64,000 bases of DNA. Source: Armadillidium nasatum. Taxonomy: Eukaryota > Arthropoda > Malacostraca > Isopoda > Armadillidiidae. Shown in pieces: positions 1 to 17,046 of the stretch (within the stretch, counting starts at the first letter, position 1; the number at the start of each line of letters is the position of its first letter). Below the pieces are notes generated by a model that ran no database searches, was not told the origin of the DNA, and saw only the letters and a program-made list of their open reading frames with translations. The translations under genes and the position numbers were made by a program. Location: assembly GCA_009176605.1 (NCBI GenBank), contig SEYY01008360.1, forward strand, positions 1 to 64,000, written 5' to 3'.

Positions 1-117
<117 letters not shown>

Positions 118-118
118 A

Positions 119-2051
119 GTAAAAAAAACCCACAGGAAATAAAAACAAATTAAATTAAAATTGGAGCAAGGCTTTCGAAGGGATAGCCACCCTTCCTCTT
201 TCAGGCTCTAGTTTATTATTAAAAGATTTTTTTAAAAACAAAAAGGCATAAAAATAATTGGTTGGTAGTTTAAATAAAATTGTTAAGACCTTTAAGAAAA
301 CTTGAAAATTTTGAAAAATTTTTAACAATATGATTCGTAAAATCATCTAATAAAACATTATTATTAACATTAAAATTATTTACATTTTTAATTAAAAAGG
401 ATTCTATAAATGTCTTTTATTTACATTATCTTCTTTTATAAGCAACTTCATCTCCTCCAGTCCAATTCTATGATTATTCGATATCCGATGCCTATGTAAA
501 GCAGAATTTTCATCTCCAACTTGAAGCGAATATTTATGTTGGTATTTTCTTCTTTTAAAATCCACCGTCTCACCAATATAAACACTATCGCAATCTTTGC
601 AAGGGACCTGATAAACACCTGCATTATGTTCGTCCTTTTTTATCGAGATTTTTTGTCTATGAAAAAACTTTTTAATATTCGTTGGGACACTCGACACCAA
701 CAAAAACTCTCTTGGTAAAAATTTCTTAATGTTGGTAGTGTCAGTGGGTACGTTCACTATAAACTTATCAGCAATGTCAAACTTAAGACGATTTTCCGCT
801 TCACAATCTCTCTCGATATTTTCATTTATATTTTCAATCTCATTTGAATTGTCATCAATAGGTGTGTCATCAATGGTAAAATTCGAAATTCCACTAGAGA
901 CCAAATCTAGTCCATCTTGCTTTTTAACATTTCGCAATCTCCTTTTTGTGGATTTCAAAGCTTTATCTATAAATTGAGAAGGATATCCAAGAGTTTTAAA
1001 AATCTTTCTAATATGTGCAATCTCCTCATCCAAATATTCCGGACTACAAAGTCTAAAAGCTCTTAAAAAGAAACCTTTTAAAATGCCAAATTTCACGTGG
1101 GACTCATGACAAGAGAGCCAATGCACATAACTATCAATGTGTGTATCCTTTCTAAAAACTTTAAAAGCAAATTCTTCTCGATTGTCAGAAATAAAAACTT
1201 TTCGAATCAAAAGTACATCTAAAAATGGCAGACAACTATTTTGCTCTAATTCAAGTGTAAATTTTATCTGAGGAACACAATCATTCAACTTCGAAAGAAT
1301 GGTAGCAGGCTCCACTTGATCAGGTAGCACGACAAATACGTCATCAACATATCTTAACCAAACGTGATCAAAATTTAAAATATTTGGAAGAAATTTAATT
1401 TCAAAAAATCTCCATAAAAATATTCAATAAAACTGGAGAAAGAGGAAATCCTATACTCAAACCAGCAACTTGCTAATAAAACTCATCGTTAAAAGCGAAA
1501 TAAGATTGTGAAAGGCACAAGTCTCAAATTGTAAAAACACCTCAGTATCAACAGGTAAACTAAAATTTGAGGAATCTAAATACTCTCTCAACCAAGAAAT
1601 CAAGAGTGGAACCGGAATACTTAATAAAGAAAGAATTCAAATTTGAAAAATTTTATTGTGTATATTGGAACTTTTTAAAAGAAGAAAATGAAATAAATTT
1701 CGATCAAGTTGAGGAAAATTCTTTTTATAGACATCAATTATATCAAGAATTGGATGACGAGAGAATTGTTTATTAAAAAGAACTGACGTTAAAGTCAGTT
1801 TATAATTTTTTTAAAAATGTAAATTATTTTAATGTTCATAATAATGTTTTTTTAGATATTTACGAATATACTGTTAAAAATTTCAAGTTTTCTTAAAGGC
1901 TTAAAATTTTTTTAACTACACCAATTATTTTATGCCTTTTTGTTTTTAAAAATTGTTTATAAACTAGAGCCTAAAGAGGAAGGTGGCTATCCTTCGAAAG
2001 CCTGCCCAATTTTTAATTTTGCTTTTATTTCCTGTTGTTTTTTTTTACTAT
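119..2051 (-). mobile_element. Penelope-like element, copy 1 (left arm), broken
   Basis: Read on the minus strand, the element encodes the C-terminal half of a Penelope-type reverse transcriptase followed by a GIY-YIG endonuclease. Visible parts: the QVAG and GFPLSPVL stretch around 1390-1470, the catalytic RYVDDVF at 1334-1354, a long linker, then YQVPCKDCDSVYIGET near 570-620, the cysteine-rich GIY-YIG start typical of endonuclease-bearing Penelope-like elements. The ends near 119-215 and 1960-2051 are inverted copies of one another (both carry GGCTTTCGAAGG-type sequence and the AACTAGAGCCT motif), the partial inverted terminal structure these elements are known for. TA repeats flank both sides. 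A second copy lies at 22542-24693 in opposite orientation. The copy is incomplete and interrupted; several breaks are present. Possibly unpolished sequence, see findings. Confidence 0.88.
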
Positions 2052-2077
2052 ATATATATATATTAATATAATTGTGA

Positions 2078-2145
2078 CAGAGGCCTACCAATAACCACCA
2101 GGTTGAAATCTCGGACGGGTAAATGAAAACCAACATACTCATATC
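2078..2145 (-). repeat. extra copy of the LINE-fragment 3' tail
   Basis: The block beginning GTGACAGAGGCCTACC is repeated at 2252-2330 (GTGACCAGAGTCCTACC) about 175 bp further on, separated by irregular TA sequence (2160-2251). The right arm has only one copy, at 21310-21400, and this left copy is in some places closer to it than the one at 2252. A small local duplication, or a misassembled TA-flanked segment. Confidence 0.6.
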
Positions 2146-2251
2146 TTTGTTTTTTTTTTACGATATATATATTATGATATATATAATAATATATATATAT
2201 ATATAATATATATATATAATATATATATATATAATATATAATATATAATAT

Positions 2252-3380
2252 ATAGTGACCAGAGTCCTACCAAAACACCAAGGTTGGAAAATTCTTCGAC
2301 GGGTCAAATTGAAAACGCAACATACACGGCATTCGAAAGTGTGTATGTAATTAAAGGAAGTTAGGAAAATTGGTAAAAGGAATGAGTTTCTGACCTTACA
2401 AGTGAAGTTTATTTAAGACTAAACATAGAGATAGTGTCAGTGAATTGGAAAGATAAAGATGAGATTGTGTAGAAAGGAGTGAGGTTGACTCACAACAGAA
2501 AAAGATACTGAGAAAGTAAGAGCAAAATGGGTATAAACGAAAATCCCTAGATTCCACTTTTTCAAGGAGACTCTATGAGTGAACATCCATTTTGTAGCGT
2601 ACTCCATACTGGGCGAACAAAACCCCTATTCAGGCAGCAACTGATGTGGTGTAAGAAATTTTAAGGCGCCTTTGAATTTTTAACCTCTTAGAAGCTTTTT
2701 TTGAAAATAAATATGTGATCTTCCAAAAATATCTTGAAAAAGAACTCGGAGAATATTAGGACAGATAAAGGTTTGGTTTTTTTCAAGATATCATAGTTGT
2801 GTGGAATTGTCGGTAGAGATGGAGAACTGAGTTTTTGAGTACGAAAACAAAATGTGTTCTCTGCTCCATAATGAAATTCAAGAAATATAAGGGATTAATT
2901 TCTCTAGGGCTACTCTCTAGCGATAATAATTGCCGTTAAGTGAGATCGATTTCAAATGAAAGGGTTAATGGATGTATAGTTATCGGCTTAGGAGTTGATG
3001 ATAATGAAATAAAAAAGTGAAAAATAATGAAAACAAAAAATATTGTGATAAACAATATCAAGGAGCACCACTGTTACAGACTAAAGGAGAATGGTGAGTT
3101 TACAACAGTTTTATAGAACCACCGAAGGAAATCTGACACCCGGCCAAGAAGTTTAAAATAAAGCTTTGCATGCTCTTTGAAGGTTTTTGTTTGTCTGTGC
3201 CACAGCAAAAATTTACAAAACCGTAGATCAGAGTACCAAGAGTCAGAGAAAAGACGTAGATCACAAGAGAGTATTCTACGAATGCAACTCTCATACACTA
3301 TTATAAAGCACTGATGTTCTTTATTAAATTCAATATTCTGAAAGTAAATTATAAGTAAAATTCAAAGTAAAATTTAAAAA
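2252..3380 (-). mobile_element. LINE RT fragment, old (left arm)
   Basis: A minus-strand remnant of the reverse transcriptase C-terminal half of a jockey/CR1-like LINE related to LINE A. It includes a degraded copy of the segment after SVNSGVP and the region around 2575-2640 whose antisense reads CCATACTGGGCGAACAAA, conserved in every LINE A copy here. No long reading frame survives. The mirror copy is 20200-21400; the two differ by more than 10 percent by eye, mostly single-base gaps in this copy. Confidence 0.7.
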
Positions 3381-3955
3381 TATAGAACAGGAAATGACAA
3401 GCACAGATGGCATATTCACACAGATTGATGCGAGTGCAAGCACTCTTGCTGCGAGATTGTGTTCCAAAGTCTAGTGACAGATACAGAGGTTCAGGAAGTT
3501 TGAAATAGTTAAAGCTTATAGTTTTCGCCTAAACTCAACCGTGTCCAAAAGACGATCAGAGCTAGAGCCACTCCCACTCCCACAAATGCTCCAAGTGAGA
3601 AAAGTCTCAAAACATGGTGAGACCTAATATGAAAGTATAAGAACATTAAAAATAAGCTGACTTTGCAAATTATACAAAATTGATGTGAGGAGGCACTCTT
3701 CGCGATACCAGGGAACGAATGGTTGTGGAATGGGAGGTCAGTTCCTCGAGCAACTACCATTAAGACCTATAGAAAGAGATAGCGCACCAACTCACGTGCA
3801 GAGACAGAGGCCAAGTAGCTTGAAAGGAGGACAGTTTATTAGTTTTTCGCCTAGACTCTACGTTCCAAAAGATAGGCAGAGCTAGAGCCACCTCCCCCAC
3901 AACCGCCTATATGAGAGAACAGTACTCTATACATGTGGATAACCCTTATATAATT
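3380..3955 (-). mobile_element. LINE B-type RT C-terminal fragment, tandemly duplicated (left arm)
   Basis: Minus-strand sequence matching the LINE B stretch around 60750-60940 (LIRPCIEYCSHIWG, then LLDRVESKAKRLIN). Two tandem copies are recognisable, near 3410-3640 and 3650-3950; each contains the GGAGTGGCTCTAGCTCTG-type segment, in antisense. The mirror is 19539-20200. The outer end abuts the foldback element at 3956. Confidence 0.65.
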
Positions 3956-4973
3956 ATAGTAGTGTAGGGTGCACTAACGATGGGTCAATCTTTCTAGCAA
4001 GCCAGAAAGGTATTTCCGTCGCCAGTGCACCAAATAATCGGAAAATTAAAGATTTTCCCCCTAAAGTGGTGAAAATTAGAACGGCATCGGGGTTGAAACT
4101 CCCCAAAGGGGGGAAATTAGAACGAGATTTGAGTTTCGCGAGATTTCTAGCCACTTTAGCGCCAAAATAGAACGGGAAAAATTAGAAAGGCAAAAACTAG
4201 TACTACTACAAACTATAAATATGAAAATAATAATAATAATAGCTGGAGAAATAACATTTTGTCAAGAATATCGAATGTGAAATATCGATGATTTAACGAA
4301 ATGAAAAATAAAAATAATAATATATAATAATTACTAATATTACTATACAATAATATAGACCGTCAAAATAGAACGGATTTTAGTCAGGAATATCGAATGA
4401 AAATATCGATGATTTGAAGCGATATATCGATATAATCGATAATATATATAATAATATATAATATCGTTTCAAATCATCGATATTTTCGTTCGATATCCTG
4501 ACTAAAATCCGTTCTATTTTGACGTCTATATTATTATCATTATTGTAGTACAGTAGTAGTAGTATTAGTAAATTATTATTATTATTATTATTATGATTAT
4601 TTTTTTCGATAGTTCGTTCAAATCATCGAGATTTTCGTTCGATATTTCATTCATTCGATATTCCTGACCAAAATCCGTTCTATTTTTTTGCCAGTCTAAT
4701 ATTATTATTATTATTTTCCGTTCTGTTTTGGCGCGAAAACCGGTCTATTTTTGGCGCGAAAGTCTAGAAACTCAAATCTAGTCTAATTCCGATCTAATTT
4801 CCACCCTTTCGGGGTTTCAACCCCGATGTCGTTCTAATTTCCCCCTTTTAGGGGGAAAATCGATATTTTTCCGATTATTTATCGATTATTTGGTGCACTG
4901 GCGACGGAAATACCTGTCTGGCTCCTTTCTAGTTTTCTAGAAAGGTTGACCTGTCGTTAGTACACTCTACTAT
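3956..4973. mobile_element. foldback element FB1 (left arm)
   Basis: About 1.0 kb made almost wholly of an imperfect inverted repeat centred near 4465. The ends are AGTAGTGTAGGGTGCACTAA and, inverted, TATAGTAGAGTGTACTAACG. Each terminal block has its own inner hairpin (GGTGCACT ... AGTGCACC), then a CCCC/GGGG hairpin, then several short units built on TCTAATTTC or its complement flanked by CCG/CGG. The middle holds TCGATATT-rich segments. No reading frame. It interrupts a LINE B RT fragment (4974-5391 on one side, 3380-3955 on the other), so it looks like an inserted non-autonomous element. Terminal repeats resemble no superfamily I can name. The mirror is 18484-19538. Confidence 0.7.
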
Positions 4974-5391
4974 AGATCGACCGGAAAGAAAATATGAGTG
5001 AATATTATAGAGAGAAGGATAGATTTTGACAGAGGGATGTTTATAAATCAAAGATTTGTGCCAGGGCGAGAGCAAAAGATTCGCCGAAATGCCGAAGAGC
5101 GGAAGACCAAGAGTCAGAAAGAAGGGAAGGAAGATCAACTGTAGAGGGTCTCTTACTAAAGCCATACTGATGATCAGAGATAAGATTTGAAGAATTGAGA
5201 TGTTTCTAAATCTACCTGTTAAGGACAGATTCGAAAATATTTTGAAGAACGAAAGTTAAAGATTGGGACGGTAATTGGAGGGCTGAGAGGGGTTCCCCTT
5301 CTTCGGCACAGGCCGAATGAGCGCACGTTTCCAGCATGAAGAGAATGTTGAAATTGAAAAACACAGGCAAAATAGTTTACTAAAGGAGCCC
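4974..5391 (-). mobile_element. LINE RT fragment between two foldback elements (left arm)
   Basis: Minus-strand RT segment containing the thumb-proximal motif SNYRPNSL and a degraded QYGF ... LSDSWSSALRHFGES stretch, closest to LINE B at 59850-60090. It is bounded on both sides by foldback elements FB1 and FB2. The mirror copy is 18064-18483, where the reading direction is plus. Confidence 0.68.
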
Positions 5392-6412
5392 TTACACTGG
5401 CAAAAATTTCGCTCAATTTTGAGCACAAATATTGAGCTTATTTTTGTACAAAATATTGAATGGTCGTGGACCCCTCACACTACACAAAAATATTGCACAA
5501 AATTTCAGTGCCGACTAAACATTCGTGATGGAAGCAGGGCGCATCGCGTTGTACTCAGCCATAGCCGCATACGTTTCTTTGCCCAGGGGAAACCCGGTGG
5601 TTGAAAGTAGCGTAGTTGTATTGTGTGCAGTGTTAAAGGAGTATTTAAATAAATATTATTATTGATATATCGATATATCGTTAAAATTACATCGATATTT
5701 CATTCGATATATCAGTAACTAAAATCCGCTCTAATTTGCCCTTTTAGTTTGCCGGTCTATTTTTCCGCTCTTAATTTGGTGCGAAAACCGTTCTAATTTC
5801 CCGCGATATTCAAGAAAAAACTAATTTCCCACGAAAACGCATGTGCCGGTCTAATTTCGCTCTAATTTCCCCCCTTGGGGGCTTCTAGCAAAATGCTGGT
5901 CTAATTTCTCCCCTTAGGGGGGAAAAATCGATTATTTTTCGATTATTTCGGAAATTTATCCGATTATTGGGTGCACTATCGATGGGAATTCCGTTCTAGT
6001 TCCGTCCGGAAGTAGAACGGAATTCCCATCGATAGTGCACCCAATAATCGATTTTCCCCCTATGGGGGGAAAATTAGACCGGAATTAGAACAGCTTTTGC
6101 TAGAAAACCCCCAAGGTGGGAAATTTTAGCGGAATTAGACCGGCATTTGTGTTTTCGCGGGAAATTAGAAGTTTTTTTTTTTTGAATTTCGCTCGAAAAT
6201 GGAACGGTTTTCGCGCCAAATTAGAGCGGATTTTAGCTACTGATATATTGAATGAAATATCGATGTAATTTTAACGATATATTAATATAATAATAGTCAG
6301 CACTGAAATTTTGTGCAATATTTTTTGTGTAGTGTGAGTGGGTCCACAACCATTCAATATTTTGTACAAAAAAATAAGCTCAAAATTTTGAGCTAAATAT
6401 ATAGTAGTGTAA
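5392..6412. mobile_element. foldback element FB2 with a 650-bp core palindrome (left arm)
   Basis: The outer inverted repeats start TTACACTGGCAAAAATTT and, inverted, TTACACTACTATATATTT; both then run through GCTCAA...TTTTGAGC and a conserved block ending in TTTCAGTGC (5393-5519 and 6297-6410). Inside is a nearly perfect palindrome, about 5648-6296, built from TCGATATA blocks, repeated TCTAATTT units, a CCCC/GGGG hairpin and, at its centre (5970-6043), GTGCACTATCGATGGGAATT followed by its reverse complement. A 125-bp unique segment (5520-5645) makes the element asymmetric. No reading frame. The mirror is 17047-18063. Confidence 0.72.
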
Positions 6413-6523
6413 TCTATTATGCAAGTATATGGTGCACTTTCGGCGGGTGCCAGATTTAGCTACCTCGAAAAAATCTGGCAACCTAAGCCAAACGGGATTT
6501 TGATTTGCAATGCATATTATACT
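6413..6523. other. unassigned spacer before the TA run
   Basis: Contains ATGGTGCACTTTCGGCGGGTG and CAAACGGGATTTTGATTTGC-like single-copy sequence. It is mirrored at 16934-17046. No coding content was recognised. Confidence 0.5.
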
Positions 6524-6778
<255 letters not shown>

Positions 6779-6859
6779 TATATACTCTCTATATCTATAG
6801 TAAGGATTTTGTCTATGTTTGTCCAGGAACAGCATTTTTAAGCACCTCCCCGAGCAGCT

Positions 6860-9897
<3,038 letters not shown>

Positions 9898-9907
9898 AAA
9901 AAAAAAA

Positions 9908-10697
9908 TGTCTTCAATACTGCCAACAAGAGCTCAATAATATTAAGATCAGGTGATTGTTGAGGCCATGGCAGGTGTGAATCCTAACCCTCATTCTTAGA
10001 AAACTAGTCCTAGTCGATTTTAGATGTGTAAAAAGGGGCTTTATCATCATTACAAACAACATCACAGTCAGGGAATAAACATTTCATTATGTAATGGACA
10101 TTGTCACCCAAAATAGTAACATTGTAGTTGGCAATGACAGTACCATGTAAAGCAAGGATAGGTCCGGCAGAAATCTATAATTTGGCTGTCCATACCTTGA
10201 CTGAACTCTTTGTTGGTTGTAAAGACTCTGAATTGCAAGCTTGGCTCGGTGCTCACCAGACGTACAATCTGCCAGAGGTCGGGAAAAGTGTAAAGCTCGA
10301 CTCATCTAACCAAATGATCTCCATTAATTGCTCCACAGTCCAGTTTTATGCATTTGACATCCTTGTCTTCTCTTATTAAAGTTTTGGGTGCTGACGAGTG
10401 GTTTTCGAATGGCGGCTCGTCCATACAAACCTTACTTGTGCAGTTCCATTTTTATTGTTTTGGTTTTAATAGGGTCTGTGAGCAGGGTATTCAACTCGGC
10501 AACAATCTTTATAGCAGAAGATTTCTGATTTTTCATCACAACTTTACGCAACTTTCGTCTGTCTTTCATTCAATATGCATTTCCGTCCACGCTGGGGTTT
10601 GTCTGATGCGGGTTTTCCAATTTTTATACAGAGACACTCACCATATAAGCCCCAACAATTTGGCACGTTAGAATATCGTCAGCTTTGCCATGATTCA
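9908..10697 (-). pseudogene. Tc1-type transposase relic (left arm)
   Basis: The minus strand carries a full-length but interrupted Tc1/mariner transposase, mirror of the better preserved copy at 12764-13550. Recognisable parts are the helix-turn-helix region with SLYGRAAIRKPLVSTQN (about 10380-10440), the first catalytic region WLDESSFTLF near 10300-10320, ILGDNVHYIMKCLFPDC near 10080-10120, and the PQSPDLNIIEL motif near 9930-9965. Several stops and shifts are present. Its C-terminal end abuts the LINE A poly(A), showing that LINE A inserted here. Confidence 0.82.
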
Positions 10698-10824
10698 CAC
10701 TCAACTTCATAGAAAGCTACCTAAACGACAAATGATGCGTGAAACGTGTAGACGAGCTTATAATAGTAGTTGCTTTGCCCATAAAGGGTAACGCTACCTA
10801 CAAACCCAGCTATAGCATATCTGT

Positions 10825-10973
<149 letters not shown>

Positions 10974-11820
10974 CCCCAAAGAAAGGGGACCCCTTTCAAT
11001 CTTCTAACTATCGTCCCATTTCTTTCTAAAGTTTTCGAATCTATCCTTAACAGGAAGATTTGAAACACCAATTCTTCTCATTTTATCTCTGATCGCATGG
11101 CTTTCGGAAGAAACGCACTACTGGTGATCTTCTTTCCCTTCTCTCTGACCTTAGTCTCCGCTCTTTCGCATTTGAGAATCTTTTGCTGTTGCGCTGGACA
11201 TATCGAAAGCTTCCGAGAGATAGTTTTCCTGATTTCCAAACTTACCATCTTTCAGAATCTATCCTTCTTTCTGTGACCTCTCTGATTTTCTTTCGATCGT
11301 TCTAGAGCTGTTGTAGACATCCATCGTTTCTTCCTTAAATTTATTAATAGTAGTGTTCCTCAGGGCTCTGTCCTATCCCCAACACTTTTTCTGCTTTTCA
11401 TTAATGACCTTCTCTCCGTAACTTCATCTCCTATCCGCTCCTATTCTGAGGACTCCACCCGTCATTACTCTTTTCAATTTGAAAAACGTCCCTCTCAACT
11501 ACAGTTAATAGAAGCAAGGAGGGTAGCCTTGGAGCAGCTGGCCTCTGATCTATCTCTCATTTCAAACTGGGGCAGAGAGAAGATGGTAGTTTTCAATGCC
11601 ACCAAAACTTCCATCTCTCCATCTCGACACAATCTTCCGCACAACTATATCTTCTTCGAAAGCTCAAAACTTAAACCTTCATCTCTCCTTAATATTCTTG
11701 GTGTTTGTTTTCTTCGTGATCTTTCTTGGAAAGATCATATTACCTCTCCTTCTTAACAAGCTTCCAAGAAGTTCAGTGTTCTGAGGTTCCTTCAGTATTT
11801 CTTCACACCACTCCAGTTGT
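10974..11820 (+). mobile_element. LINE A RT fragment reaching the palindrome centre
   Basis: Plus-strand RT segment starting [17 protein letters not shown], passing degraded motifs (SHGFRKKRTTGDLLS, then a CSSGLCPIPNTFS frame equivalent to PQGSVLSPTLF) and ending in the region RDLSWKDHIT near 11715-11750. It contains the RT core that LINE A copy 1 lacks. The stretch 11647-11814 is the unpaired spacer of the giant inverted repeat; beyond it the sequence turns back on itself. Confidence 0.78.
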
Positions 11821-12487
11821 GCGGAAAGCTTGTGTCGAGATGGAGAGATGGAAGTTTTGGTGGCATTGAAAACTACCATCTTCTCTCTGCCCCAGTTTGA
11901 AATGAGAGATAGATCAGAGGCCAGCTGCTCCAAGGCTACCCTCCTTGCTTCTATTAACTGTAGTTGAGAGGGACGTTTTTCAAATTGAAAAGAGTAATGA
12001 CGGGTGGAGTCCTCAGAATAGGAGCGGATAGGAGATGAAGTTACGGAGAGAAGGTCATTAATGAAAAGCAGAAAAAGTGTTGGGGATAGGACAGAGCCCT
12101 GAGGAACACTACTATTAATAAATTTAAAGGAAGAACGATGGATGTCTACAACAGCTGCTATAGAACGATCGAAAAGAAAATCAGAGAGGTCACAGAAAGA
12201 AGGATAGATTCTGAAAGAGGTAAGTTTGGAAATCAGGAAAAACTATCTATCGGAAGCTTTCGATATGTCCAGCGCAACAGCAAAAGATTCATCGAAATGC
12301 CGAAGAGCGGAGGACTAAGAGTCAGAGAGAAGGGAAAGAAGATTACCAGTAGAGCGTTTCTTCCGAAAGCCATGCGATCAGAGATACGATGAGAAGAATT
12401 GAGATGTTTCCAAATCTTCCTGTTAAGGATAGATTCGAAAACTTTAGAAAGAAATGGGACGATAGTTAGAAGATTGAAAGGGGTCCC
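11821..12487 (-). mobile_element. LINE A RT fragment, inverted partner across the centre
   Basis: Reverse complement of 10974-11640, starting right after the unpaired spacer. On the minus strand it reads the same RT segment ([30 protein letters not shown]). It ends at CGCGCG/CACACA repeats. Confidence 0.8.
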
Positions 12488-12629
<142 letters not shown>

Positions 12630-12763
12630 CAGATATGCTACAGCTGGGTTTGTAGGTGGCGTTGTCCTTTATTGGGCAAAGGAAACTACTATTATAAGCT
12701 CGTCTACAAGTTTCACGCATCATTTGTCGTTTAGGTAGCTTTCTATGAAGTTGTGAGTGAATC

Positions 12764-13550
12764 ATGTCTGAGCTAACGGAATTCTAACGTGCCAAATTTT
12801 TGGGGCTCGAGTGGTGAGTTTCTCTGTATAAAAATTGTAAAACCCGCATCAGACAAACCCCAGCGTGGACGGAAATGCATGCTGAATGAAAGACAGACGA
12901 ACGTTGCATAAAGTTGTGATGAAAATTCAGAAATCTTCTGCCATAAATATTGTTGCCGAGTTGAATACCCTGCTCACAGACCCTATTAAAACCAAAACAA
13001 TAAAAATGGAACTGCACAAGTAAAGTTTGTATGGACGAGCCGCCATTCGAAAACCACTCGTCAGCACCCAAAACTTTAATAAGAGAAGACAAGGATGTCA
13101 AATGCATAAAACTGGACTGTGGAGCAATTAATGGAGATCATTTGGTTAGATGAGTCGAGCTTTACACTTTTACCCAACCTCTAGGCGATTGTACGTCTGG
13201 TGAGCACCGAGCTAAGATTGCAATTCAGAGTCTTTGCAACCAACAGCGTGTTCAGTCAAGGTATGTATAGCCAAATTGTTGTTTTCTGCCGAACCTATCC
13301 TTGCTCTACAAGGTGCTGTCATTGCCAACTACAATGTTACTATTTTGGGTGACAATGTCCATCACATAATGCAATGTTTATTCTCTGATTGTGATGCTGT
13401 TTATGATGATGACAAAGCCCCTGTTTACACATCTAACATCTACCAGGACTGGTTTTCTGAGAATGAGGATTAGGATTCACATCTGCCATGGCCTCCACAA
13501 TCACCTGATCTTAATATTATTGAGCTCTTGTTGGCAGTATTGAAGACATT
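12764..13550 (+). pseudogene. Tc1-type transposase relic, DD36E-like spacing (right arm)
   Basis: Tc1/mariner transposases cut and paste DNA using a DDE/D catalytic triad. An ATG at 12764 (MSELTEF) begins a coding region with recognisable homology throughout but several stops and shifts. In order: PQRGRKCMLNERQT (about 12850-12895), LLTDPIKTKTIKMELHK (about 12970-13020), GRAAIRKPLVSTQNF (about 13030-13075), WLDESSFTL with the first aspartate (about 13141-13167), then the longest open stretch (13234-13470) with LGDNVHHIMQCLF and the second aspartate in YDDDKAPVYTSN, and finally PWPPQSPDLNIIEL (about 13483-13527) with the final glutamate. By hand count about 36 residues separate the last two catalytic residues, as in the DD36E group of Tc1/mariner. 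Inverted terminal repeats were not identified. Confidence 0.83.
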
Positions 13551-16598
<3,048 letters not shown>

Positions 16599-16680
16599 AG
16601 CTGCTCGGGGAGGTGCTTAAAAATGCTGTTCCTGGACAAACATAGACAAAATCCTTACTATAGATATAGAGAGTATATAT

Positions 16681-16845
16681 TAGGGATGGAGTGAAGTATC
16701 TTTATCGGTATCGGCAAAAATTTTGGATAAGAGCAAAGTATCGGTATCGGCAAGTATCGGCATATTTTTAGGTATCGGGTATCGGGTATCGGTATCGGTA
16801 TCGGTATTTTTAATCGGTAAAAATTTTGGTATCGCTCCATCCCTA
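16681..16845. mobile_element. small hAT-like element with TATCGG arrays (right arm)
   Basis: Starts TAGGGATGGAGTGAAGTATC and ends CGCTCCATCCCTA, with TATCGGTATCGG arrays between. Mirror of 6622-6778; the hexamer run is a few units longer here. Confidence 0.62.

Positions 16846-16933
<88 letters not shown>
16846..16933. repeat. (TA)n microsatellite
   Basis: Pure TA, mirrors 6524-6621. Confidence 0.97.
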
Positions 16934-16936
<3 letters not shown>

Positions 16937-17046
16937 TAGTATATGCATTGCAAATCAAAATCCCGTTTGGCTTAGGTTGCCAGATTTTTTCCGAGGTAGC
17001 TAAATCTGGCACCCGCCGAAAGTGCACCATATACTTGCATAATAGA

